Program-made: the position numbers and the translations under genes
Notes under the pieces: model-generated
Seen by the model: the letters and a program-made list of their open reading frames with translations, nothing else
Told to the model about the DNA's origin: nothing
The model's database searches: none
Source of the DNA: Allium sativum
Taxonomy: Eukaryota; Streptophyta; Magnoliopsida; Asparagales; Amaryllidaceae
NCBI GenBank assembly: GCA_030737875.1
Contig: CM060915.1
Span: forward strand, 570,508,577-570,572,576
Direction: 5' to 3'
DNA length: 64,000 nt
Shown here: positions 48,403-61,215 of the stretch, in pieces
How the letters are laid out: every line of letters begins with the position of its first letter
Numbering within the stretch: position 1 is the stretch's first letter

Positions 48403-49855
48403 TGCTAAGGTAGAAAACAACCCTACTAACTAATTAAAAATTATTTGTTAAATTCTTAAATTCTAGTTTCACTGTCCCAATTAATTTTAATTAAAATATT
48501 AATTAATTCTTATCAACGAAAATTTTCAAAATTCTTGAAAACTTTCAAATACCTTAACTTTTCGAAAAATTTCGCCAGCACTTCCTTTGTACTGGTCAAT
48601 AGCTCAAACTCCAACTCGCCTCTCTGGGCCTTCTCCAACCCAAAAGAAAATCAAAACGCCAAGCGGCTTGCCAAATCGGCTCATAACTCATCAAACTCAT
48701 ATGAATATAAACATGTACCTTTTTGTTGGGCATATCAACTTTATCACTTTCACCTGTTATCAATCCAACATATACCAATGTCATCTCAATCAATTTCCAA
48801 TAAATATCTGTTCAACACAGCTATTCGCTTATATTCAAACCAAATTCCTTTTCAACTCAAGTTTCAATCTTGATTCCAACTCATAATCCATTAATCGAGT
48901 TCCTTTTCAAATTCCTATCTCCCAATACAATTGTATTCGATATCATTCTAATCTAATTCAATTTCAATTACCACTTAACTGGTTTCAATTTAATTCCAGC
49001 TCGGTTTCACAAATTTCTATTTGAATTTGTTTTTAATTCGAACAATCTCTTTCTGAGAGTTATAAACAGCTTCGCTTTTCTCAAAAATCAAAAATCCTTT
49101 TTGAAATCCAAACAACTTGTTTTCGCAAAACATTTCCAAAAACAAAACTTTTGGTAGTAATCCGTCACTTACCACTCGAAAATGAACACCGATGATGTCA
49201 TGATCAACATCGGAATCTATTTCCTAGTGATCGAAGTGAGTTCAATACTATATCACTTTCAAAACCATTTCTAAACACTTCCATTTTGAAATCAGTTCAA
49301 AATATCTTTTTCAATGCTTGTAAAACAATTTAAAATCTCTTAGGATTTTAAAATTCACATATATTTAATTCAATTCCATTTACAAACACTTCTCCAACTT
49401 TTAATTCCAATTCTGATTCTAAATTCAGATTTACTTCATCTGATTTCACGTATTTCACTTATATGGATTCTGATTGGTTATTTACTTAACCATTTCATAT
49501 TTTATAATCTTATTTGATTATAATAGTGACAAACACATCCAATATATTATAATCATTTCAATATAAATCCATTATATCAAAATATAATTTGGGTAAAGTT
49601 ATTTCGTTTACCCTTTTTTCAAAACATAAAGTGTCGGTTCATCGTATTCAAGTGTTTATCAACTCCTACCGATATAGTGGATCAAACTGATCGACCAGAA
49701 CTCATAAACAACTCAACCAACAAATCTCCACAATATAAAACAAATTTTTATATCAATAACAAATACGTGCTCATACACTCAACTCAATCTAGGGTATTGC
49801 TAACCCTATCTTTACTGAGTCACGGCACAGATCCAAGTTAATTACTTAACCTTAA

Positions 49856-49867
49856 GCTATGATACCA
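49856..49867 (-). other. Primer-binding site of element B (tRNA-Met, one mismatch)
   Basis: The minus strand reads TGGTATCATAGC, 1 nt after the 5-prime LTR end at 49869. The G-to-T change from TGGTATCAGAGC may be post-insertional. Confidence 0.85.
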
Positions 49868-52059
49868 CTGTAGTGTCCCGAAATTCCGGTACAATTTGAG
49901 CTAACCAAATAACACAAGTCCAACCCAAATTACACTGGAAACCAGAAAACTAATAGAAAGAAAACAGAGGGTGAGAATAGATAAGATAGAAACTTAGAAT
50001 AGAAGAAGAAGAAGAACATACAACATCAGAGTAAATACGAATCTCACAGCGGAACGAACCATATATAATAGATACATATCTTTGAAATAAAATCAGTATA
50101 TGTATATAGTAACATTATCAGAGTATAACACTTACATCACAACAGAAATAAACAATAGCTATAAAACGCTGTTGAAGCCTCCTGCTCCAAGCTCTCCAAG
50201 TATATCTGAAAAATCCTGACTACTTGACTGCCCGTACAAAATTGGGCACCCAAGAGTTCAGGGAAAACAAAACAAAACAAACTCTGGGTCAGTCATGGGA
50301 CTGGTGTGAGTAAAACAGTTTAAAATAGTTTGAGCAATTAAACGATATATCATAAGACCATGCCGTATAACGGAACATATTTTTTCCTTATGAGAATCCA
50401 AAACATTTGATTTAACTTTCAAAATTCTTTTGAAAGAAACGACAAACTTTATATCAAAACTCTTTTGATATTATAATAATGTCTATCAATCACAATTTAA
50501 TAATCATCTTGCAGAACGCTTTTATTTCATGTTCCACATATATAGTATACAATCAAAACCGCGAGCACTTATTGGGTAATGGATTTCCAACTGTAACAAG
50601 GTATGGAACCACCTTCCGATAGTGTGCCTCTAGAGAGGAATACACTGGGTTCAACAAAAACATCTTGCAACCCAGCCACATATGACCGACCACACATTTC
50701 GCTTGAGTGTATCGAATGTATATCACCAACGGTTGGGATCAGCAACCGTTTCCCGAATGGGATAGCATCGATAATAGATTATATAATGAAATGAATATCT
50801 CTAGATAGGTAATAATACACCCTACTTGGTAGCCAACCACTTAGCCATGCTGCCTGCCCGATTTTTGTCATTTCCAGGTTGTGAGGCTAGAGGCCACGCT
50901 TATCTCTGATAGATCACACAATTATTCACTTTGAATGTCACATCGTCATACCCGACAAATCACAAATTGATTTCCCCAAAAATACAATGGGTATACAGCT
51001 AAGAGAAACGAATTCCTCCGACACCAAATGTATATATGTTTGAAGATATCAACTTACGTGATCTATTAAATATACTCTGTCAGACATTCTTCCATACAGG
51101 TCGTCCTGGGACTGGACAAACCGAAGGCACTATTCTATAAACAGGACAACCCTCGCATAACTCCGTCTTCAATTATCTTCGTCATATTTGATCACAATGC
51201 TAACGCCCATACAGAGTGGTTTTCAGATAATGAATCTGATCCCGGTCTCTCCGTATTGACGACGGAAAAATGGTCAAAAACTTTAATAGTCGGTGAGTTA
51301 ACTATCAAAGAAAAACATGTGTGCAAACAACGATATTATTTCCAGATGGAAATTATATCGATCAATCATCATTTAACATTTATCTCTTTAGTTCATAAAT
51401 TTATTCATTTTATGTTTCCATATATTCAACATTTCCTTATTTTCTAAATTTAGAAAATATACGTTATCAATCATTGGAAAACATTTCCATCTCTTTTTCA
51501 CGTATCACTATCATTCCAGTATTCTTTGTCATCAAACATTTCATTTTCTAGGATTAGAAAATATCTCTGGTTATATTTGGAAAAAAAATTGGAAAACTCA
51601 TTCATTGGATTTAAACAAATGTTTGAATAAAACATCGCTATGCCAATTCAATCCATTTTACTCATTAACTAAATTCACTTAACCAATCTTCACTGTCGAA
51701 CCTTAACCATTCCTTAGTTAAAAACGAAGACAATCAAGTTAGGGTATAACTACTTTCATACCTTAACTGAACAACATTTCTAACTTCAAAACAGACAAGG
51801 TTCACCTTTTAAACCTTTAACAAACTTCCTTACGTAACTCTCGGATTCTATTTCTAAATCCACTTCTTTTACAGAAAACATTGATTACAACTATAGCGTT
51901 ATAATCCCTCCTTCTAAAATATTTAACTTCAAAATATAACTTTTATTTATTACTTTGGATAAATAAACAAACAATAATTTATTAGTAAATAAATAAATCT
52001 TGATAAAAAACGGAAAGTGAATAGTACTTTCCCGAATTCGATATAATCGAATTTCTACG

Positions 52060-52950
52060 TATAACTCTCTTTCGAATATCCTCTATTCGATAACTCCTTT
52101 TCGAATCAACTGTATTCGATTAACTCCTTTCGAATAAACTATATTTGATTACTTCTTTAATTCTATTCGAATAACTCCTTTCGAATAACTAATATTCGAT
52201 AACTCCTTTTCGAATCAACTATTATTCGATAACTCCTTTCGAATAACTTATATTCGATAATCCCTTTCGAATAAATAATATTCGATAACTTCTTTCGAAT
52301 AACTAATACTCGATAACTCCTTTCGAGTAACTAATATTCGATAACTCCTTTTCGAATAACTAATATTAGATTAATTCTAATCTTCGAATAACCTTATTCG
52401 ATAACTCTTTCTTCGAATAAACTATATTCGATTAATTCCTTTCGAATAAACTATATTCGATTAATTCCTTTCGAATAAACTATATTTCGATTAATTCCTT
52501 TTTAATTAAATCTATTCGATTTACTCTAATCGATTAACACTATTTGATTAATTCTAATTCGATCAACTCTATTCAATTAACTCTATTCAATTAACTCTGT
52601 TCAATAACTCTAATCGATAACTCTAATTGATTTACACTATTTGATTAACTCTAATCGATAACTCTAATTGATTAACTCTATTCGATTAACTCTAATCGAT
52701 TAACTCTATTGATTAACTCTACTGATTAACTCTTATCGATGAACTCTAATCGATTAACTCTAATCGATTAACTCTGATCGATAAACTCTATTCGGTTAAC
52801 CCTATTCGATTAACTCTATTTGATTAACTCTATTTGGTTAACTTTATCGGTTAACTCTTATCACTTAACTCCGTTCGAATAACCAATATTCGATAACCCT
52901 TTTCGAATAACCAATATTCGACTAACTTTAATTCGACAAATACTATTTGA
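52060..52950 (-). repeat. TCGAATA hairpin array in B 5-prime LTR
   Basis: Intact counterpart of 24112-24773/44974-45241. Units have TCGAATA/TATTCGA arms, then ATCGATTAACTCTA-type units, then TCGAATAACCAATATTCGA units. Confidence 0.85.
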
Positions 52951-53420
52951 TTACAAATACTTCCTTTTCTATTTGTTTATACAAATATTTCCTTTTCCAT
53001 TTGGTTTCACAAATATTTCCTTTTCAATTCTATTTATTTAACAAATAAATATTTCCTTTTCAATCCTATTTATTTAACAAATAAATATTTCCTTTTCAAT
53101 TCTATTTATTTAACAAATAAATATTTCCTTTTCAATTCTATTTGTAAATGTTTTACAAATATTTCCCTTTCCAAATCTATTTGTAAATGTTTTACAAATA
53201 TCTCCTTTTCAAATCTATTTATTTAACAAATAAATATTTCCTTTTAAGTCCTATTTATTTAACAAATAAATATTTCCTTTTCAATCCTATTTGTAAATGT
53301 TTTACAAATATTTCCCTTTATATTTTATTTGTAAATGTTTTACAAATATTTTTCTTTCTATTTGTTTTACAAATATTTTGCGTTTATATTTGTTCTATTT
53401 ATTTAATAAATAAATATTCC
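52951..53420 (-). repeat. ATTTATTT/ATTTGTAAA hairpin array in B 5-prime LTR
   Basis: Counterpart of 45242-45710, with the same two stem types in largely the same order. Confidence 0.85.
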
Positions 53421-55014
53421 TTTTATAAAATTCTTTGATTTTATAATTATTTTCTTTTATAAAATCCTTATTCCTTTCATATATAAAATCCATTGATTTT
53501 ATATAAATAATTTATTTTCAAAATACACTTTGAAAAAACCCCTTTCCTACATCGCAGTATTTCTTACGGTATTTAAAATACCAAATAACAATGATCGATA
53601 TCATTCAACACACGTAATCAACAACAGATTATATATCACATCATATATCACAATATATGAAAAAACAGTAAAATAAATGTTGAGGAATCATGTTGGATTC
53701 CTCCGACCTGTTCCCCTGCATCCACAGATGTTACACAATATAATTCACATAAATTTCATTTCAATATGAAATATTCTGATAAACAGAATCAATATTTGAC
53801 TAACGATGTGTATATATATATATATATTTATCGATAATTTTAACTAATCACAAGCAATTCAACCAAACAATCATCACACAACAGTCCATCAGCATTTATC
53901 ATTACTAGAATAAATTTATAAAAATATAAACTGATAGAGTTGGTGAGTTTTACTCACATTGGACGATCAACGTTAATAATGATAACCATCGCTTGATTCA
54001 GACGGACAATTTATTTTGCTATAAATTGGAACGAGCTCCAATTCACTCCCAGTCAGTTCCATTGTGGAGCTCTCGTCCATACGATCCCAACGGATCTTGT
54101 TTCATCAGATTCTGATAATGTATACCGAAGTTATACATTTTATAAGTTTGCATATATATTTATATAATCTAATTTAAATGAATTAAATTATCTGGGCCTT
54201 ACACTATCCATTCAGCCCGACCTTCCTTGCGCAAGACCCAAGCCCGCTCTAATCCATCTTCCCCGTTGCACAAAACTTCCGCTCCAGTAAAGAAAAACCT
54301 CCACCATTGCCGCACCTTCATTCCATCATTCCTCCTTCCATACTCCACCAATTCACAAACGGAAATCACCATTTTAATCTCCTTCAAAATCTCTCCAACC
54401 TCATATCCAATTCATACAGCTCGATCCCCCCTTTCAATCTCCATCTGATTTTATTTTTCATGCAACATGGTAAGAACCGCAACACTATTTCGAACTGAAT
54501 CCCCCTCCGTACTTCCTCAAAAATCAAGGAAAATATACCAAAATTCCTAGCGTCGATCACTCTTCATCTTCATCCCAAAAATACCTTACTCGACCTACTT
54601 CTTGTCATCGCGGTTCTCTGGTGAACCCGCGCATCCAAGGGTAAGGATCGACACTTTTATTTTTATTTTAATCCCAGAAAAATCCTACAAGCTCCATTTT
54701 GATTGCTGAATCCAAATATAATATCGATTCCAGGAATCGATACTTCTATCTCTACATATACAAAACCCTAGGCACACTGGGCTAGCATGGAGACACCAAG
54801 CACATGATCGCGGCTAGTAATTCTTACATGGGATTGAAGCTCTCACCTTCGAGATCTCAACGAATCAGGAATTGAATTTTTCCATTAAGTATTTGATTTT
54901 TAAAAAATACTTAAAGATGAAGTCTTCTCTCGTTTTACTGGAAAGATGAAGAAAAGGAAGCGGCGTATTATCTGTTGACTGTGGAATGGTTTGATTTAGG
55001 ATTAGGAAGGGTGG

Positions 55015-55025
55015 GTTATTTATAG
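55015..55025 (-). promoter_or_regulatory. Putative TATA box of B 5-prime LTR
   Basis: The minus strand reads CTATAAATAAC, matching 47291-47303. It would drive the genomic transcript of B. Confidence 0.5.
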
Positions 55026-56045
55026 ATAGATTTTTTATTTTTATTTTATTCAATAATTTTCAATATAATAAGCTACTGCTATTTGTATTCATCCATTAAA
55101 AATTGCTATGATCACACATGATATCCAAAAATCACGAAACTGGACATCCAGCTACAGTTTGACATTACGGACCCAACGAAAATGGTTTCGTCGAATTCCG
55201 ACTCCGTTTGCTCACACAGCGTATTTTTAACCGTCAAATTACTAACTGTTTTTCACATTAAAAATCCGTACGACCACACACTGGCTCCAAAAATCACGAA
55301 ACTTGAAATCTAACAATAATTTAATATTATGGATCCAACAAAATTAGTTTCGTCGAAAACGGAGGTCTTTTGCAAAACTGGCTATTTTTAAAGCTCTAAA
55401 TAACCCATTTAAATATATAAATATATTTAAAAATAATTAAATTAAATATTTAAAAATAAATATTATCATATATATTCACAATTGAATATCATACAGCTCC
55501 AATGGGATTTATAACTCGATATTTCAAAATTCCCAGTTATATCAATATTCGATTTATATATAAAATCCTTTTATAATATAAATATATATTTATAAATCAA
55601 AATCTATCCGACGAAATCCTGATTTTTCTCTTCCAATAGAAAAATATACTTCACTAGCTCCGAACGTTTCTTGTTTCATAGAAATCCGATTTAAAATGGA
55701 TTCTGTATATTTAGTTGAAGTTCAAATCGCCAAATAGTGAACTGTCACGCCATTTCCAGGTCGATTTTAATTATAATATAATTTATACGTTCAACTGTCA
55801 TTCAAATAGTATATTCGTTAATATAATTCAACTCTATACTTTATTATATATATTATAAATTGTCCAGTTCACATTATATTGTCAATTCACTATTTTCGAC
55901 TATTTCAGAATTAAATATATTATTTAATTATTATATTAATCAAATATCCACTATTATTTAATTCAATGACCATTTAGATCTCCAAACCATTATTTAAAAA
56001 CTTAAATAAATTAATTATAATACCATAAAAATATGGGACAATACA

Positions 56046-59000
56046 GTAATGCTCAACACAGGATGTCAATCCATCGATTGACAATTAATTAAATATTGGG
56101 GCTAGTGTATATCAAATGTCGTCCCAACACCCGTGTGGAGTTTTAACCAACAAACAATAATACATTATTTGTGCACTAGGGCGATGTGTGAAAAATTATC
56201 GTCCCAATCACATAAACAACTCGGACAACTTGTAAATGGAAGTGTAACATTTCAAAAATGAGAAATTTTAATGATTCCTACATACGAAACAAAGATGTAT
56301 ACTTTTATTGTTCACCTATTCCATTTTAATATCTAATTCTTTTTAATGCATATAAAAGGACAATAAAAATATAACACTAAAATCTATTCTTTTTATCGTC
56401 CCTAAAATGACAATAAAAATGAAATATTTAAAACCTGTTCTTTTTTTTCATATAAAATGACCATAAAATGTGACATTTAATTCCACTCTTTTTATTGTCT
56501 TTAAAATGACAACAAGAATGTAACTTTCAATTCTATTCTTTTATTTTAACTAAAATGTAAATAAAAATGTAATTCTTTAATCTATTGTTTTATTTGCATC
56601 TAGAATGTAAATAAAAATTATAACTTTTTAATCTACTCTTTATACACATCTAAATTGAATAAAAATGTAACTTTTTAATTTAAGCTTTTATTTACATCTA
56701 TAATGTAAATAAACATGTAAATTTTAATTTTATAGTTTCATTTACATTTACAATGTAAAAAAAATGTACTTTTAATTCCATGTTTTTATTTACATCTAAT
56801 ATGTAATTAAAAATGTAACTTTTTATACTATATTTTATTTCTTTACTTACATCTAATTTGACAAATAAAGATGCAACCTTTAATTCTATCAAATTTATTA
56901 CAACTAAAATGTAAATAAAAATGTAACTTTTTATTTTAATGTTTTGTTTCATCTAAAATTGCAAACAAAAATGTAACTTTAATTCTAATGTTTTGTTTGC
57001 ATCTAAAATTGCAAACAAAAATTGTAACTTTACAAATCATGTTATTAATTTGTATCTAAATTACAAATAAAATATAACCTTTTTAAAACTATGTCTTATT
57101 TGCATCAAGAAATGCAAATAAAAATTTAACATTCAAATTTTAACATTTTATATGTATCAAAGGATGCAAATGAAAGTATAACTTTTTATTTCAATATATA
57201 TTTAGATCAAAGAATGCAAATAAAGGAACAACTTTTTAATTCATCGTATATTTGCATCAAGGAATGCAAATAAAAGAATATCTTTTAACTCATCGTTTAT
57301 TTGCATCAAGGAATGCAAATAAAAGAATAACATTTTAATTTAATGTTTATTTGCATCTAAGAATGCAATAAAACAATAACTTTTTAACTCAATGTTTATT
57401 TGCATCAAAGAATGCAAATAAAAGAATAACTTTTTATTTAAATGTTTGCTTGCATCTAAAGAATACAAATAAAAATTTAACTTTTAATTTCATGTTTCAT
57501 TTGCATCAGGGTATACAAATAAAAATGTAATTCTTTATTTCATGTTTTATTTGCATCTAGGAATGCAAACAAAAATGCAACTCTTTATTTTAATGTTTTG
57601 TTTGCATCGAGGAATGCAAACAAAAATTTAACTTTTTATTTTATGTTTTTTTTGCATTGAGGAATGCAAATAAAAATGTAACTCTTTTATTTTAATGTTT
57701 TGTTTGCCTCGAGGAATGCAAACAAAATTGTAACTTTTTAAATTCAATAAAATGAACAAAATGATATTTTTCACTGAATTGACAATTTTAATTTCAATTC
57801 AATAAAATGAACAAAATGTAATTTTATGACAAACTAATTCAATCCAATAACAATGACAAAATGATATTTTTCATTGATTTGACAAACAAATTCAATTCAA
57901 CAAATATATCCAAAGTGATATTTTTAATTTTATTAACTAACAGATTTATAATTATTCATCACCAAACAATAGATTAATCATCATCCAAATTTCAGACAAA
58001 GCAGATCTAAATCATATACATACAATCATTACATAACAAGTAAAATAAATGATTTGATTAATTATTTAAAAATCAGAAATCTCACTTTCGTTTAATTCTG
58101 AAAGGTTCAGATCTGATATTTATCCAATATCTTATCTACTCTGAATCAGTTCTGGTCGGTATCATGAGGTAGATCTCGTCAAGAGGGTTCCAACGCATTT
58201 CGTTTCGTTGAATTCTGAGTTCGTATGACAAAAATATGGAGTTAAAAACATTTATTTTCATAATTGAATAATTAAAATATAATTACACTTCTTAATTACC
58301 AAACTTAATTAACTAAACCCTCCTTCCTCTTCGTGTATGTACTGGAACCCATACTTCGACTTCAATCCCTCACCACCGCCGCAAATTGACAACACCTGAG
58401 ACCGATCGGACATGCACTCATCCACCGCCGTGTCGCCGCCATCCCACACACCCAACCTCGCCGCACTTGACGCCTCCCTGAGCCCGCAAACCTGCTCCAA
58501 AGTTCACCGGTTTAAGCCCAAAATTCGAGCGCCTGAGGACACCAGACCCGATCACAACCGTTGAAACTTTAGAGCTCAAGGAGCTCTTTAATTTTATGTA
58601 GGGAGATTCGAATACCATTATTTAGATTAGAAGAAAACTGAGGAAGAAGACTGGAATAAATCGACCATTAGATAAGAGAAGGCGGCGGCTACAAATGAAT
58701 TAGGGTTAGGTTTTGATTTTTGTGAATTTTTATAATATTTTACTTGTAAATTTTACAAATAAACCCATAACTCTTTAACAACTCCGATTCCAACCCAACA
58801 AGAATTGACCCCACCCAATAGCCCCCGTTCCGGATCTAATAGGCTAGGTCCGGTCAGCCCAAACGACTGTCCGTGGCCTGAATTCTTTAATTTAATATTT
58901 AAATCCTTTATTAAATTAATTCGATCGTATATTTAAATTCACTGGGACCACATACGAACTTAGAAAAACCCAAAAAAAATTTATCTAGCTATGTTTTAAC

Positions 59001-59621
59001 GATACGGTCCTAACAAAACTAATTTCATCGAATTCTGAGATTGTTTGAAAATGGCCATTTTCAAGTCGATTAAATTTCACCGAAACTGACAAAAACATAT
59101 TTTCTTTTGCCACGCTCACATATTAATTCGAAAAATTAAGAAAATTGGAACCTTGCAATAATTTGACATTCTGGCCCCAACAAAAGTGGTTTCGTCGTAA
59201 ACGGAGGTCGTTTGCAAAATGGCTATTTTTAAGGGCTATATATTATATTAAAATATATATAAATTCTATAGCGACTTTTCTAAATTTTAAACTATCCATA
59301 TCTATTTATTTTTAAAGTGAAATTTCAGTTTCTTACATTCGTTAGAAAGATATGGTTAAACAGATTTAAATATTTTTGGTTTTACCGAAATCCGATTTAT
59401 TTTGAATCCTGCGCATTCAGTTAAAGTTTAAAATCAAATTTTCAAACTGCCGTGCCATTTCTAACTCCGTTTATATTTAAATTAAATTTATTCGTTTTAA
59501 CTTCGATTTAAATAAATTTTTAATCGTTATTATTTAAAATAAACCATTTTAAATATTAAAAATCCATTAAAATTTCTAAAATAAAAAATTTTAATTGGTT
59601 TAGAATTTGCGGGTTGTTACA
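56046..59621 (-). repeat. Family A LTR copy A3, 5-prime (U3 to hairpin array) part
   Basis: The LTR start is read on the minus strand from 59621 (TGTAACAACCCGCAAATTC). It parallels the B LTR: U3 with shared blocks (AACTGCCGTGCCATTTC near 59448, AAATGGCTATTTTTAA near 59217), a GC-rich leader (58316-58700) preceded by a TATTATAAAA candidate near 58725, a segment with ACGCATTTCGTTTCGTTG (58190-58220), and the hairpin array (56300-57730). 56046-56160 matches the start of A1 inverted. The minus-strand ORFs at 58309-58618 lie in the leader and have no recognisable domain. Element B interrupts this copy at 56045. Confidence 0.65.
56300..57730 (-). repeat. Hairpin minisatellite with covarying stems, family A LTR
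   Basis: About 24 units of 50-62 bp. Each contains an inverted repeat such as TTTATTTGCAT...ATGCAAATAAA with a 5-6-nt loop. Variant stems keep pairing: TTTATTTACAT/ATGTAAATAAA (56690-56715), TTTTGTTTGCA/TGCAAACAAAA (about 56993-57020), TTTGTTTGCAT with ATGCAAACAAA (about 57597-57625), and GTC/GAC-tipped units at about 56390-56520. A second short array of AAAATGAACAAAATG units follows at 57735-57925. Confidence 0.85.
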
Positions 59622-61148
59622 ACAATTCTAAACCAAATTAAGGTTTATAAAATTAGTCGGGATTATCGAGCCTTACCGAAGTAATCATTTTTATTTTACT
59701 ACTTCCAATCCCAATCTATTCATACTATGAAGAATCTCCATATCTAACACCCACGGTGTTATCGATAAATTTAATTACCATTTCACGTTCAAATCTAATT
59801 AAAGATTTAACTATCGCATAGAGTAAAACGAGCGGTACTCCATTCTCGAACATTTCTTGAATTGGGTAAATTTAATTACCTCATTCACATTTCAATTTAA
59901 TTAAAGATTTATTAAAGCTTCCACTTGGTTTTAGTGTCAAAAATCATTACTTTATGGTTATTCAACTTTAAGAAATTAATCTTCCCTTTAACTGGGTTAA
60001 AGAACCAATGTTATTGAAAACACAGTTTCACAATAAACCCAAATCAACTTCCATTAAATATGGAATCTTCGCGGAAAACAGATCAATATATAATTGATAT
60101 AAATTTTCGTATCAGACTAATAATATAAATGGAATAACGGCAAAGCCTTTTAAATTCCATATATAGTATCGGTCTTCCTTTACAGAAGTTCATCTCGATT
60201 ATTAAATCAAATTCCATTCAATTCCAATTTAATATGTTAAATTGGAAAACTTTATTTTGGAAAATTCCATTAATTTTAATTAAAAGATTATAAATTCCAA
60301 ATCATAACTTCACTGTTGATTGGGTTAAAGAACCAATGTTATTTAAAACAATGTTCACGATAAACCCAAAATCAACTTTCATTTCACTTCCAATTAAATT
60401 AATTGGTAAACTTCTCTAAATCTTAATTTAAAGATTTATTCTATTCTCTACTGGGTTTAAGAAAAGTGTTATTAAAGACACCATTCACAACAAACCCAAA
60501 ATCCAATTCGATATTAAATACAAGGCTCTGAATAGAAATTATATCGACTTATATTCAATATCAAATTCTGAAACTAACGGATATCGTATTGGGAATAACG
60601 ATAACTATATCTTCCAAATTCCTCAATAATATCCGTATAACCACGGAATCCAATATCGAAATATTACGAAGATTATTTCCATTTAAATCATTTCCAATTC
60701 ATACGTTGGAAAATTCTGGTTATATTAAAACCATTATAATTCTTTTTCAGTCCTTTATTCTAGTTGATAAACCACTCATTCAGATAAAAATATATTTTAT
60801 CTTTCCAGACGTGGAATATTTCATCCAAATTATTTCGAAATCATTTATTATGATTTTACATAATTTATTCATATTTTTAATAATTTTAATAAGGCCCTTA
60901 CAGTTGGTTTTCAATATCGGCCACCGAACTGCATCCATAACGACTTTTTCTAAAATTGATTTGGGCATTTTTAAAATCTAACCGTTCAAATTTGAATTTC
61001 CTACATTCGTTTGAAAGATCTTTTCAATACGAACCCAATGGTTACGATTTTAGGAGAATCTGACGGTCGGATCTCCCGTTACATCATTTGAAGTTAATGG
61101 TAGAAATTCGCGAACGGTCGCTGCGTTGTGCGTTCTATTCAAGCCATT

Positions 61149-61215
<67 letters not shown>

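Larger units (their letters stand above)
48368..49868 (-). mobile_element. Interior of element B, non-coding
   Basis: 1501 bp between PPT and PBS. The open stretches at 48535-48873 and 48587-48886 lie on the plus strand, antisense to the element, and show no retrotransposon motif. Nothing recognisable is encoded in the sense direction. Confidence 0.8.
21942..56045 (-). mobile_element. Element B: non-autonomous giant-LTR retrotransposon, interrupted by D
   Basis: Minus-strand element. LTRs are 21942-48367 (about 6220 bp once D is removed) and 49869-56045 (6177 bp), with an interior of 1501 bp. Ends are TGTAGTGTCCCG and CGGGACATTACA (TGGGACAATACA at the outer end). A tRNA-Met PBS and a PPT flank the interior at the expected places. 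No gag-pol motifs are present. Without D it would be about 13.9 kb, of which about 12.4 kb is LTR. It is inserted in A3. The outer flanks are AAAAT and GTAAT, an imperfect duplication. Cis signals resemble Tekay element C. Confidence 0.88.
49869..56045 (-). repeat. Element B 5-prime LTR
   Basis: Uninterrupted 6177-bp LTR from TGTAGTGTCCCG to TGGGACAATACA, aligned with 21942-24773 plus 44974-48367. It contains the arrays at 52060-52950 and 52951-53420, a TA microsatellite near 53810-53830, a leader-like part (54200-54640), and a TATA box (55015-55025). Confidence 0.9.

Noticed and set aside
58309..58618. Minus-strand ORFs of 63 and 66 codons as a small gene
   Set aside because: They lie in the GC-richer leader of the A3 LTR, at the place where B also has a leader. 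No recognised domain.
56243..59621. Solo LTR bounded by TGTAACA and TGTTACA
   Set aside because: Flanking pentamers differ (GGAAG and ACAAT), and the comparison with B and A1 shows 56046-59621 to be one continuous part of a longer LTR.
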